Assembly (NCBI GenBank): GCA_917880885.1
Contig: OU862909.1
Coordinates: forward strand, 34,098,405-34,162,404
Source of the DNA: Limnephilus marmoratus
Taxonomy: Eukaryota; Arthropoda; Insecta; Trichoptera; Limnephilidae
Direction: 5' to 3'
DNA length: 64,000 bases
Position numbers and translations under genes: made by a program. This document shows positions 42,513 through 53,754 of the stretch, piece after piece. The notes below the pieces were generated by a model. It made no database searches and was not told where the DNA came from. It was given only the letters and a program-made list of their open reading frames with translations. How positions within the stretch are numbered: position 1 is the stretch's first letter; each line of letters opens with the position of its first letter.

Positions 42513-42815
42513 TCTGGTCTGGAGCTCTAAAATCTTTTAAAAATCATGTTTGATAGATTTCCCTATCTTATGAAACGGATTGCAATCTTTAGAGTACAAG
42601 CGTCAGTTGGAAATGATGTCATTGGCATGAAGTGTTGGTATATATCGGTAATGCTGGTATTTTAAAGGAAGATGCTCCGAGGAGCAAGCGTCTTGATCTC
42701 TTCAGCACCGTTGCATAGACGGGAAACACGCCAAACATTTGCACAGAGTTGACATTTGTCACGTGTGATGAGAATGAGTCGTTTAAACTCGTTCCTGAGT
42801 TTAAAATGACAGGAT
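42513..42815 (+). pseudogene. LINE family C fragment, decayed
   Basis: It matches 16230-16500 and 52830-53150 at nucleotide level: 'TCTGGTCTGGAGCTC', 'TTGCAATCTTTAGAG', 'GGAAGATGCTCCGAGGAGC', 'TGCATAGACGGGAAACACGC', 'CTCGTTCCTGAGTT'. Indels break every frame and the tail hairpin is missing. Confidence 0.7.
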
Positions 42816-43484
42816 TTACTCTTGAAGGAGTTCTGAATTCATCTACATACATTGGGTGTTTCTACACTCGCAATGTTTTTTACACAATTTAAAAGGATTT
42901 TTTTAATTATTTTAAATCTTTCGTCAATTTTTACTAACAAAAGTAAGGTTTAACCTGCATGATGAATGTTTTGAAACGCGGCTTTGTCGACATTGCGAAC
43001 AATCCAAATGATGAAAATGCCTCTGGCATCAGAAAAAGCGGTCACTATCCACAATTCGGTGATAAACGGTGTTATTATTCGGCCACGTTTTGGGCGTGGA
43101 AATGAATTCGCCGCCCCAAATATGATTATTCACGCGAATGTAAACTCGCCGGAATTCCCTCTATTGAAATACATTTAAATTGCTTATTATTTTTCAATAA
43201 ACTTTTAATGGCCGACTCGGGCGTTGGTTACCAAAATACTTTAATCGGAAATAAGTCGTCAAAGTCAGCAGTTAAGTCTGCGTTGGTCACATAAGCAATA
43301 ATAATATTGAATAAATGTGAGTCGTTTCGGTAAGCACAGGCCACAAGCAAGTGCCAACCGATCTCAAGAGTAGACAAAAAGCTCTAGGGTCTGATACTCG
43401 TGTCTTGTGTCATGTCACGACTGTTTTAGGCATCATGCAAAAAGCTTTTCAAAGAATCCTATCAACATTGCCGCATTGAACCCA
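42816..43484. other. Non-coding, nothing recognised
   Basis: A 64-codon frame at 42984-43178 lies in a GC-richer patch with TCGCCG/CGGCGA words but no domain signal. Confidence 0.35.
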
Positions 43485-43493
43485 AACCCGGGC

Positions 43494-43878
43494 GCGTATT
43501 TACAAAACCTATACCGATTCAGTCGCGGTAACGACAATTTACATTTTAAATATACCTCTATATTAGTTATTTTTTATCACATTGCAAAAACAAAAAATGT
43601 TCTAAAATCTAGATAAAATAATCTTTCTGATGTGTATATTAGAAATTAATAATTTTATTTCTAAATATTTAAATTTGAATATTATTCCCATATATTGTAA
43701 ATACACCTCTATATTGATAATTTTTATCACTTTGCAAAAACAAAAAAATGTTCTAAAATCTAGATAAAATAATCTTTCCAATGTGTATATTAGAAATTAA
43801 TAATTTTATTTCTAAATATTTAAATTTTGATATTGAAAATTTAAAGCGACTCAAACGCGTTAGGGATTGTAAATACGC
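43494..43878 (-). mobile_element. 9-bp-duplication element, copy E2 (385 bp)
   Basis: Inverse orientation to E1. It is flanked by the exact 9-bp duplication AACCCGGGC (43485-43493, 43879-43887). Compared base by base with E1 it has the same length, and I see only two substitutions, both in the second half. This implies recent movement of both copies. Confidence 0.9.
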
Positions 43879-44069
43879 AACCCGGGCCCGGATCCCATGG
43901 CGCCTGGAGTAGCTTCAATTTTGCGCCTTTACAATCTAAATATTGTAGATTGTAGGTTGTAGGTATTTATATTAGATTCAAATGGTTCTTGATGCCCCGA
44001 TAGTTAGCCACCGATTATCTATACCTTCAGAAGACGAAACAGCTGTCACGCGTAATAATAAGGGGCTAG

Positions 44070-44435
44070 GAAATTACGTCACACGAATCTCATGATTTTT
44101 TTATACCCCCCCCCCCCGTCCCTGTCACACATAGTCACATTTGTGAGACCCCCTTCCCCTTAATGTGACTTTACATATTTTGCAATTTTACATCAAAAAA
44201 TAATATATATTTTTAAAATTTTTCGTTAATCATTGCATAAATATTATGGTTAATTAGTGGTTTTTTCGACCACCATGCTAGGCTGATACCTGTGTTATGG
44301 TGGTCGATTACACAACAGTAGTTAATTTTTTTTTACATGTGACGTCACAGAGCTGATGATCCCCCCCCCATACGCCTTGTCGCACAGTGTCAAGTTCTCT
44401 GCTCCCCTCCCCCCTCCTTAAGGTGTAACGTAGTG
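44070..44435. repeat. Interspersed repeat rich in poly-C and TGACGTCAC words
   Basis: ACGTCACACGAATCTCATGA, a C13 run, 'CCTGTCACACATAGTCACAT', a second GTGACGTCACAGAGCTGATG, a C9 run and 'CGCACAGTGTCAAG' repeat the same theme. A near-palindrome GGTGGTCGA/TCGACCACC lies near 44260-44310. Comparable 'ACGTCACA + poly-C' repeats are common in insects; the class is not assigned. Confidence 0.5.
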
Positions 44436-45284
44436 TATGGATGGCCCCAAATTATACAGCAGAACTTGTTCATAAATAAACTTTTTTTTTTTTTAATAAT
44501 TTTAATAATAATATTATTACAAATACTCATCCCAGTGGCATAAGCGAAAATTGGCTTACAATAATGCTTATCGCCAATTGTTCTGCCTGCCCAGCTCTAC
44601 GGAAATGTTCCTGCAGGGACGAGTGCACACTTTCAGAGCACTTCTCCGCCACCGCACGGGAAACTTAAGACACTGACTACGACCTACGACACTCTAAGAA
44701 TACAATATCATCATCACTGCCATGGTTGCCTGGATATGGACTATGGAGATAACTAGGAGATAACTATGGAGACGGGAAACGGTCAAATATCCCTCACCTC
44801 ACATTAATTTACGTGTTCAACATTTTTCACGTTTTTTAGTGCTTATTCGTTTTTATTTTGTGTATTTATTGTTGTTTTTTTTTACTTTGTGTTATTATTT
44901 GTCTAATTTCTTTTTTGTTATTGCATACATTCTGGAATAAGCTATTATTATTATTGAATGTATAAAGGCAAAAAAAATAAAATGGAGAAATATAAATTAA
45001 ACTTGATAACCATAAATATTAACAAATAGCATTATAAGCTTAATTTAGATGTATCATTGTTATCAAACTTTTTTGTTTGATTCCGTTGACCTCTTGTTTT
45101 TTTTAAACACTATCATTTCGTGTTTAAGTAGGTACGGGTATAACAACAATAATGCATTCTCTTATCAGAATACATGCTACATTTTTTTTGCAGATAATTA
45201 ATACAAACAGGATGTTTTGGATTCCTACTTACTAGACAGCGATAACGCACATTTAAATGATTAACTTATAATATTAAAGTCACA
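44436..45284. other. Non-coding, unclassified
   Basis: About 44530-44810 is GC-richer ('GGAAATGTTCCTGCAGGGAC') and may be part of an unknown repeat. The rest is AT-rich. Confidence 0.3.
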
Positions 45285-45355
45285 TATTGGCCGATGTTTG
45301 GGGTGTTGCTCTTCGTCTTTCATGAACCAACGTTTCGGACAGTCTAGCAATCTTC
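45285..45355. repeat. Short repeat shared with 61918-62000
   Basis: TTTGGGGTGTT..., CTTC..CTTT and CCAACGTTTCGGACAG occur in the same order at both places. Confidence 0.45.
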
Positions 45356-45454
45356 TACTTTACCGCAGATCACTCTTGACACTTACATGACACTATCATT
45401 TATTGGCTGGCTAAATATATTTTGTGTAACAGTCAATGTTTGATCCTGTTACGT

Positions 45455-45690
45455 ACATTGTAAACAGGAGGATTCTACATGCCAAAAATATGTCTATTCT
45501 TCGGGTTGTTTTACATAATTTGAACAATTATTATCAAATTTCAAAGATAATATTCATGTTATGTGAAAGTCGTGTTCAAGTTCTGTTACCATCCAAGTAC
45601 GGTGAAACAACAAGCCCACGATCAAATAATAACAGAACTTGAATTTACACTTTGAAATTTGATAAACTGTTAAATTTGTTTGAAGCAACC
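45455..45690 (-). repeat. Repeat H, - strand copy (MITE-like)
   Basis: It carries a perfect 14-bp inverted repeat TTCAAGTTCTGTTA / TAACAGAACTTGAA (45572-45585, 45630-45643) and outer words GGGTTG / CAACCC near both ends. On the - strand it aligns with 50395-50755 ('AATTTCAAAG', 'GTTTCAC', 'ACGACTTTCACATAACATGA'). Confidence 0.5.
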
Positions 45691-45779
45691 CGTTCTCAGT
45701 GTGTAGTAAATCACCATGAACATAGGTAGTAGGTACCTATATTGCATTACTATTTTCCTTACCTTTTCTTTCAATTTGG

Positions 45780-46868
45780 GAGGCAGGTATGGTTACGGCC
45801 GCCCTCATCTCATACGTCGGTCACTCCTCGACACACTGACCCCTAAATACCTATCTCACCCTCTTTTTCCTTCCCTGAAATTTCTCTTCCTCTCCTTCGT
45901 TTCCTTAAAAAGACACAGCATAGACATAGTATCCCCACTAGGGATGCAACGATATATTGGAAAACCGATAAATATCGATATATCGATATTTTTCGATATC
46001 GATAATACGCCGATATCGATATATTAATATCGAAAAACTCAAAATTACGTATCGAAATATCGAAAAACCCGTACCATAAATCTTTGGCTCACACGCAAAT
46101 AAAGAGAAAAAACTGACGGAGACGACGAGCTTACGTTATATCTTTCAGCTCCCGTATTATTTTATTTGTTAGTCGGTTCGTAGCTAAACACAAACCATAA
46201 TTTATTTAATTATTTATTGTTGTTATAAGCCCATAGGGGCTTTTACATTTAAATACTCTAAAAGTTACCATTCTTGAAACATGGCAAGAGATGCAAGCTA
46301 TATCTTCCAAAGTTTTTAAAGTGGCAACAAGTGTTCCTTCTAAACGTCTTTTATCGAATGCAGGAACCACTTTAACTCAAAGCGGAAACCGGCTACACGG
46401 AAGCAGACTGTCAAAGTTACTATTTTTAAGTTCGATAGCTGGTACAAAATATAGTACAAAATGACTACCTGAATATTTTTTTTAATAAATTCAATAAAAG
46501 AAAATTATTCACCATTCCATTTTTTTTTCAAATAGGCAAGTATAAAAATTATAAACATACGTAATCGATAAACGTTTGATATAACTAAAACTACATTGGA
46601 TTTCCATAAGCTTTTAAAAAAAGAAGAAATATCGATATATCGGCCTACTAGACCGATATATCGATATATGAATATCGACTTAATTCGCCCTTGAGGTGAT
46701 TTTCTCACGAAAATGACGCTATAGAAATCATCCAACAATTATTATTATTATTATCAATATCGATATATTTAAAAACCCTGCATCCCTAATCCCCAAAGAT
46801 GACATAGGCCTTGAGGGAAATTATTTTCCTTAGGGCCTCCTGTGTGAGGTTAATGTAAAAAAAAAACA
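45780..46868 (+). repeat. SINE-like family D copy, split by a hAT element
   Basis: The left part (to 45938) includes 'GGTATGGTTACGGCCGCCC', 'TCACTCCTCGACACACTGAC' and 'CCTTAAAAAGACACAGCA'. The right part (46797-46868) has 'AAAGATGACATAGGCC', the hairpin tail GGCCTTGAGGGAAATTATTT..CCTTAGGGCC and 'GTGTGAGGTTAATGTAAAAA'. Confidence 0.72.
45939..46788. mobile_element. Non-autonomous hAT rich in ATCGATAT palindromes
   Basis: Ends TAGGGATGCAACG and TGCATCCCTA, flanked by ATCCCCAC (45931-45938) and ATCCCCAA (46789-46796), an 8-bp duplication with one change. Both ends carry arrays of ATATCGATATATCGATAT words (45958-46030, 46628-46680, 46756-46768). No transposase. It shares end sequence and subterminal style with 14700-22145 and 60835-61638. 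Confidence 0.82.
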
Positions 46869-46869
46869 A

Positions 46870-47104
46870 AATATGGGGTGTTGAAGTGTTGAGTATAGCT
46901 TGATATTTATCAGAGTTACTTTTTGCGATCTTTTTGACCCCTTTGCAGGTCCTATTGGATTAAATTCAAAAAAGTTTTTTTTTTTAAATAATGTAAAGTA
47001 CTTGTAAAGCGGTATTTTCCTGTAATATATATAAATAAATCTACATTTAAAAGATATTATTTAGTCTTTGAAGACAATATTAACCACTTTCAAATGAAAA
47101 ATGG
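46870..47104. other. Non-coding, nothing recognised
   Basis: AT-rich spacer. Confidence 0.3.
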
Positions 47105-47127
47105 TTAACTGAAAAGGCAGAAAAAGA

Positions 47128-47210
47128 TTCGGTCGCATCTGGTAGTTGAACCCAGGACCTCTGCCTTGCCAGGGTAGTGTTCTGACCTAATGAGCTAATT
47201 GGACCAAATC
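47128..47210 (-). repeat. tRNA-like sequence, - strand (SINE head or tRNA remnant, Ala-like)
   Basis: On the - strand it runs from GGTCCAATTAGCTCATTAGG with an A box (47186-47198 in complement), an anticodon-like loop CTGGCAA, and a B box GGGTTCAACTACC (47141-47153 in complement) to GCGACC. The length is that of a tRNA and the arms partly pair, with about 5 of 7 acceptor pairs. A T-run follows. Mismatched stems make a working tRNA-Ala doubtful. Confidence 0.5.
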
Positions 47211-47219
47211 GAGTTTAAC

Positions 47220-47578
47220 TGTATCATAAATACATGATAAATAAATGTTAAAATTATCTTAAGTAATTAAATATTACAATTTGTGGTTTTACTCAATAAG
47301 TTTCCACCACAATAATAATAATATTACAAAAGATTTTTTAAATATTTATATTGAGGGATCAGTAGGATTTATAGGTTCAATTAGAAATGCCACAGAGCCG
47401 AACCCTCTGATATGAAAATATCTGGAGTCGGTGAATTATATTCCCATTTGGTCTCTAGTAGGTTGACATGTTGTTCTTGTATTGTTTTGTATTTATAATA
47501 CTTATATAGTGCAATTGCATAACGTGGATTCACTAGATGATCATTTGGGGAAGTGTATGAAAGGGTTTAGTTTATCCT

Positions 47579-47609
<31 letters not shown>

Positions 47610-47645
47610 GGGGGAAAATTTAACCCGGACATTTAAATCTGGTGC
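47220..47645. other. Non-coding; includes a poly(T) run of about 30
   Basis: The T-run at about 47580-47609 is probably the poly(A) tail of a - strand retrotransposed copy whose body is not recognisable. Confidence 0.35.
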
Positions 47646-47649
47646 GTAA

Positions 47650-48375
47650 AATTGTTTAGGTTTTTATGCTTTGACAGATTTTCAATAGACATCTATGTCA
47701 TCTTTGAGTATGCTGTGTTGAGAGTTTTTCGTGAACGGAAGGAGAGGAAGTTCTGGAATGGAAAAGTTACGAAGGGTAGATAGGAATCTGGAGATTGGTT
47801 TGTCCAGAAGTGAGGGACCTATAAATAAATCTCTCCCACTGCGGTGCAAGGCGATTTTCTGAGAGAATCCTGCTGGAGAGGTCAAAAGTTCTCTATCAAC
47901 TAGTCCCTCCCGATCCGGCCGTCATGCATTTTTTACATTAGCTCCACACAGGAGGCCCTTATGAAAAAAAAACCCTCAAGGCCTATGTCATCTTTGAGGA
48001 TGGTGTGTGGATTGTTTTTTTAGTGAAAGAAAGGAGTGGAAGTTCTGGGATGGATAAAGCTACGAGGGGTGGGTAGGAATCTGGCGGTCGGTCTGTCCAG
48101 AAGTGACGGGCCTATAAATAAATCCCTCTCACTGCGGTGCAAGGCGACAGTCCTGCTGGAGAGGTTCTCTCTCAACCAGTCCCTCCCGGTCTGGCCCGTC
48201 ATGCGTTAGCTGGGCAGACGCATCCGCTGCCAATACCTAGACAAACCTCACTCCATAAACCCTGACACCCATGCTTAGTCACCAAAAGAAGCGAACCCCG
48301 TCGGGTGGCCTGTGGCAAACGTGTTGGTTATCCAATAAATGGGGCCCGGGGCGGCGGTACCCATACCCGCCTTTC
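47650..48375 (-). repeat. Two adjacent SINE-like family D copies, - strand
   Basis: Copy 1 (about 47934-48375) is the most complete D member: on the - strand it starts 'GTATGGGTACCGCCGCCCC', runs through 'GGTTTGTCTAGG', 'GCCAGACCGGGAGGGACTGG', 'CACTTCTGGACAGACCGACC' and 'CCTACCCACCCCTCGTAG' to the tail 'GGCCTTGAGGGTTTTTTTTT..AAGGGCC' and 'GTGTGGAGCTAATGTAAAAA'. Copy 2 (about 47650-47933) is 5'-truncated and lies immediately next to it, with its tail cut before the hairpin. Confidence 0.75.
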
Positions 48376-48453
48376 AAATTGAACGGTTAGTATCTTCTAC
48401 CAAGAGTTATTATATCGGTGAAGATTTTCTAATATTTAATCCTTTATTTGCAG

Positions 48454-48626
48454 ATAATCTTCCAAAGAAACAACACAAGCGCGTTGACACTGTACTGGCG
48501 AGCACTGGCTGGCTCCTGGAACCGAACTGACGGGAGCTGGTCGGTACCCTGGAAGGACTGCACGAGGAACGGCTCTTCAATGTGGCTGCATGGCTTCTCT
48601 ATATCGGTTACCGTTGATGACAACAG
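48454..48626 (+). CDS. GPR158-like: GPR158-like receptor, coding exon 3
   Basis: Acceptor TTTATTTGCAG|ATA and donor AACAG|GTATGA enclose 57 codons plus two bases (phase 0 in, phase 2 out). The protein includes LTLYWRALAGSWNRTDGSWS, then VPWKDCTRNGSSMWLHGFSI. The pattern W-S-x-P-[WY]-x-x-C-x-x-N-G-S-x-x-x-W corresponds to the Cache-domain core of human GPR158 (WSPPYLECENGS...W), which is the main family evidence. Three N-glycosylation sequons (NNT, NRT, NGS) agree with an extracellular location. Intron 2 is about 6.4 kb. Confidence 0.85.
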
Positions 48627-49084
48627 GTATGATCAGACGTCAGTTACACGCACTAAAAATGCCACAAAAAGCATACGCCCGTAAGACCAATCACACTGCC
48701 GCCAATTCCCCCGGTTAACAGAATTTGCTTCCATAGACACTAAGCAAAAATAATTTATTTTTATTTATTTGTTAAAAAAAACATTTCGAATTATAACAAA
48801 ATTATATATTACGTTTTTCCTAATTATTCTACTACTCTGAAAGTTGAGCTCCAGTAGCTCGTGGTTATGGGAGGAGTATTTACATACAGACAAAAATAAT
48901 ACTTCAAAGGTGATATGCAAACAATAATCACAGCGAATTTGAAAAGATTGAAGAAATAATCACAAAAGTACAAACGTAATTTAACACACAAAATAACGTA
49001 ATTCAACGTTAGAAATAAGTACAAACATAATTCAACGTAGAAATATAACACCAAAGTTTTTTTTTAAAAGCTAGATAGTATATT
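48627..49084. other. Intron 3 start, non-coding
   Basis: No repeat end or exon was recognised. Confidence 0.35.
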
Positions 49085-49362
49085 AAGGTTACACTTTCTA
49101 CAGAGTGGAAGATACCCTCAGTATCGCCCTGGTGTAAGAGCACCATTCAGAATTGAAACGTTGCTTGAAATGGCTTTAGCCGTGTTTGGTGACCAGATCT
49201 GAATAGCCAGGTACTTCCCCACATTCCTCTTCCCTATCTCCTTCCCCTCCCCACTACTTTCAGCCTCACAACATACTCCAATTGGGGATGCCATAGTCCC
49301 ACTGGCTCCAGACAGGAGCAGTTGGGACTTTTGTGCGGTATTCATGTAAAAAAAAAAAAACA
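49085..49362 (+). repeat. SINE family S1, copy lacking the tRNA head
   Basis: The body from 'CAGTATCGCCCTGGTGTAAG' to 'GGGGATGCCATAGTCCCACT' and 'GACAGGAGCAGTTGGGACTT', then poly(A) (49349-49361). Very similar to 34930-35160. Confidence 0.75.
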
Positions 49363-50394
49363 CTAGGTATATCGTTATCCAATTTCAGGAATTTAATTTA
49401 CTTTTTGACTCGTTCGTATTTCAAAGTTTCGGTTACTTTAATTTTGTTTTTGGACAATAATATATTGTACCAATGCACCTAAACACAAATAGTGGTGCTG
49501 GGCTGTGGTCGTTCTTAACTATTAAGTCATTTATATGAATAACTTCCGAAAAGGTAGTTAATTGCACCCGTATAGCGGTGGAATATTGTTATAACAATAA
49601 TTTAATGAGAGAAATCAATAATTATTAAACTTTAAAGAAATATTGTTTCATAATACTAATCCCACATACATCAAATATTACAGAAATATTATTTTAAACA
49701 AAAATATCAAAACTCTCTTCGAAAGGTTTAAAGATCAACCCAAAATCAACGTGAAAATTACGCCCTGATGACATTGTTTTTTGTCCTAGTGTTTACTAGC
49801 GTTGGCTTACCAGTTTTTTTAGAATAAAAAAGGGAGATAGTATTACGAGCGCCCGTGTACGTATTCATAAATATACATATTCAAACAAATCAGCTTCCTC
49901 TTTGTTCCGTCCCTGCAGATTAATAGAGTTCATAAAGCCCGCCTGCATACATCATCCAGTTTGTAGAATGGAACTTGATAGTTCAAATTTATTCAACTTT
50001 TTTGTGGTATAAAATTACTAGAATATGCATAAGTGGCCGGAATGAGTGCATTTTATATGAATTTGCATATCATGCAAACGCGTAAGTTTTCATAATTATT
50101 TTGGTAAACTCCCTTTTGGCTGGTCTTTTTCATTGCATATGTGACAATTTGACAAAGAATAAAAATCTGTGTTGCTTCTCTTCTCATGATGCCTAATAAA
50201 CAACCGATTATTTCGCAATGGTTAATCCAGTTCTCACTTTACCATTGTGTCATGACAATGTTTTGTTTGTAATAAATGTTTCAGTCTTTCATAAACGTGA
50301 AAATGTTTCTAAAAATAATTTAAGCTCTTTCCAAATTTTTTAACCTATTTTGTCACTTCTGCGATTGAAACTCCTAATTTAGGGTCAGTACTTT
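49363..50394. other. Non-coding, nothing recognised (about 1 kb)
   Basis: AT-rich intron DNA without recognisable repeat ends. Confidence 0.4.
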
Positions 50395-50755
50395 CACAGA
50401 ATTTGAACATTTCTTCAAATTTCTAATCAATTTTCTAGGTCTGTGTAATTTCTATTCAAGGCCTGTTATTATATTTCATTATGGGCCAGTCGTTTCACAG
50501 AACTGTAATAATAACTGAACATGAATAAAACGTTAACAGGACTTGAAAATTAACAGTCGAAATTCGAACAATTCATCGAATTTCAAAGTTAAAATTTAAG
50601 TTCTCTGAAAGCTCTATTGAAGTTCAATTAATATTTCATTATGGACCGGCTGTTTCACAGAGCTTCGAAAGAAATAGAACTTATATAGGACTTTCACAGA
50701 ACATGAAATTTGATGAATTGTACAAAATTCTTTAAAACAACCCATCCTGTATTTT
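50395..50755 (+). repeat. Repeat H, + strand copy
   Basis: Two internal near-copies of 'ATTTCATTATGGGCCAGTCGTTTCACAGA' lie about 160 bp apart. The right end TTTAAAACAACCCATCCTGTA resembles a terminal repeat. It aligns with 45455-45690 in reverse. Confidence 0.45.
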
Positions 50756-52804
50756 TAAGTTGTCTGAGCTTTGGTAGCAAAATCGATGTTTGAATTTTCT
50801 TTAGCGTTAGTCTTTTCCAGACCTTCTGTCAAAGTGTCGACTGAATGAAATCATTCAAAGATATTCTTGCTGATTTAGTGGTGTTTTTTTTTATCGTAGG
50901 ACTACTTTGGGGTATGAGGGAACTTCATCGGTGTGAACAAATACATTAAAACGAACACTTTTACTTATTTTTTCCTCAGATATAAAAGATGTTTTTTTTT
51001 GGTTTTATTTTGAATGATTGAAAAATATAATGTAAATATGTGGTCTTGTCCATAGACATCCAAATGGATAGACCAGAAGATACAGGTGAGGGGTAAAACC
51101 AAACTATGGGGGGGCGAAGAGGGGAGGATGACTGTGATTAGTTGAAAAATCAATCTGACAGTATATAGGCATCTCGCATTATAATATCACGATTTAGTTC
51201 TTAAAAGCAAAATCTGCTTTGAATGAATAGACCTTTTTACATGGGAGCGCGAATTGCTTGCCACGTTAATAAAATATTTGCGTAGGCCAAATGTACACCC
51301 CAAAAAGATTCGCCCGTTTTCACATAGCAATATTTTGTTGCCGTGTTTAGTTAAGACACTTTTACAAATGTTTCATAATTTACTTACCCCTGTAACCAGC
51401 GACGAGCACACTAAGGAACCGCCCACATTCGCTATGTGCACATTGATATGTAGGTATGTTGTATAGTACAAGCTACTGTTTTGGCGTGTTATTTTTTCGT
51501 TAAATGTATAAATGTTAGCTTCGCGCTGCCCACGGCAAGAATGATGACGTCACACATTTTAGATTCAAGCAAGGCTCTATCCCCTCCACATGGGGCGAAC
51601 TGGCGCCAAGGAGGAGCTCCAGCCGGTTCCATGGCGAGGGGGAAATAATACGTTTTTATCACTTAGGGCAGGTCCAGATATATTCATATGTCCGTGGGTC
51701 TTGTCTAACTGTGACAGATACATGTATATTTCAAAGCTCCATAGCTTATTTCTGAAATTTCAGATTTGAAATTTTCATAAATATTTTTTCCTTTTTCCGA
51801 CTTTTCATATAATAATAATATTCTAGTAAATTAGTTATGAATGTCGTAACGTACGTTTATTTTCTCCATCAGCGCGGTAATTGAAAATTTTAAAAAGTTG
51901 TGTATTTTTTCATGCAGTTCAATTCTCATTTCAGACTTGTTTCGTAAATCTGTTTGAAAGCTTCGCAATCCGACATTACAATGCATAGTGTAAATGAAGA
52001 AATAACTGACAACGATATGTCCACAACAACTAGAATAGACTGTATTCGTGCAGCTATCGGATGCAAATATCGGAAAAAGCTCCAATTCCATTAAGGTTTT
52101 ATAATACGTAAATCAGCGCTCCTCCAATAAATTCAATGGAAACTTTACCGGAAAACATATTATCGATACTCCTACGGGAATGTTTGACAGCAGATTATTA
52201 AAAAACACTTACGAATATTAAATTCCATTTCTTCGTTTCTTGTCAACAAAACGTGTCACGTTTTTACAATTTGAAAATATTTGAGTTTATTTATGGGAAT
52301 GAAATTTCGTTAATGGAGACGATTTCGAAAATTATTGTGAAAGGAAGTCAGGCTGATAGTGGTTCAGACATATATTATGCGTTCTGATATAAACTTTGAT
52401 GTATTGATGTGAGGCGTGAAAGGACGGAAGTTGGCTAATGCAGTTGTAATGAGATCCCTTAGGTGTAAATGTGGTAAAACCACGAACAGCGCAATGAATC
52501 ATATATATAGCACTGTTGCACGCTTTATTATAAAGATAAAAAAGAATGCTAGGCTGATAAATATATACGTCTAATCGTTAAAATAGGTACTTAAAGAAGC
52601 TTTTAAATTCTTAGATGCAATGGCCTTATCATTAAACGTCTCCTAAATTTCACCCAAATGATATACAACAATTAATGGTAAATGGTTGTTTATCAGTAGT
52701 GTAAAATTTGAAACACGTTTGTTAGTAAGTTTGTAAAGGTATGTATATGTCTATGTGTGTTGGAAAATAATTTAGTAATTAACTAACCCTATTCAAATCG
52801 CAAG
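50756..52804. other. Non-coding, nothing recognised (about 2 kb)
   Basis: AT-rich intron DNA with a GC-richer patch at about 51530-51640 (TGACGTCACAC, GGCGCCAAGGAGGAGCTCC). No exon or repeat family could be assigned. Confidence 0.4.
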
Positions 52805-53348
52805 TGCGCCCCATGGTTGAATTTGGCAGCCACCTCTGGTCTGGAGCTCCAAAATACCAGAAAAATCCTCGACTCTGTGCAGAAACGGGTGGTCCGTTTG
52901 ATAGATCCTCCAAACTCAGCATCCCCATTGCAATCTTTAGATCACAGGCGTCGGGTGGGAATGCTATCCTTGTTCTACAGGTATTTCAATTGAAGGTGTT
53001 CCGAGGAACTAGCGTCATTGATCCCCTCGGCACTGGTGCATAGTCGGGAAACACGCCAAAGGCGCCCTGTATACGTATGACATTTATTTGTCATCTGTGA
53101 CAATTTGCCACTTGTTTGTCACCTGTGACCTGTGACCTGTGATATTTGTCACAGATCGCTTCTTCGTTCTTGAGTCAAGAGCTCGGCTGTGGAACGATTT
53201 GGCCTCTGTGTTTCCTCCTTTCTACAACACGGATCTCTTCAAGTCCATTGTTCATTCCTTCCACTACTCAAAAAGACCCTCCACAGAGCATCACAGATGA
53301 CATAGGCCCGGGGAAAAATTATTTTCCTCGGGGCCTCCTGTGTGGAGT
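52805..53348 (+). pseudogene. LINE family C 3' fragment, decayed
   Basis: It parallels 16192-16680: 'CTCTGTGCAGAAACGGGTGG', 'TTGCAATCTTTAGATCACAG', 'GGAACTAGCGTCATTGATCC', 'GCATAGTCGGGAAACACGCC', 'CGGCTGTGGAACGATTTG', then the hairpin tail (GGCCCGGGG...CCTCGGGGCC) and 'CCTGTGTGGAG'. Near 53090-53155 a short GTGACCTGTGACCTGTGA expansion is inserted. Frames are broken. The TTAA element inserted directly after the tail. Confidence 0.8.
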
Positions 53349-53754
53349 TTAAGGGTCGGGTTTCGAAAACATCGCTCCGCATTATCAGTAGCATCCGCAT
53401 CTAAAAGCAGCAATACTAGAAAATTATATACGGGTAGTTAGAAAAATGTGTAAAGTTCCTAGTGATTAAATTTTTTTTACTGTAATCTTACAAATTCTAT
53501 AAGTTATACATACTGCAACTTTAGTTAAAACGTTGAAAAGGGCCTTCGCGATTATCTCTCCTGAACCTGTTGTAAACATTTTTACGAAAAATCCTTCCGT
53601 AATCTCAGAGTAAACATTATGTTAAAACAAGCTATTAAATTAAAAGTACTTCAATGTATCTAGATTTTTAATGTAATTCGCCTAAACTTTCTGAATTTTT
53701 CAACAATCCTCCGCCATACAAAAATGTATGGCAAAAAATACGCCGCGCGATGTG

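Noticed and set aside
44095..44115. The C13 and C9 runs as assembly gaps or vector joins
   Set aside because: They are embedded in a repeat with matching TGACGTCAC words on both sides and look native.
47128..47210. A functional tRNA-Ala gene on the - strand
   Set aside because: Acceptor and anticodon stems have mismatches; treated as a tRNA-derived repeat head.
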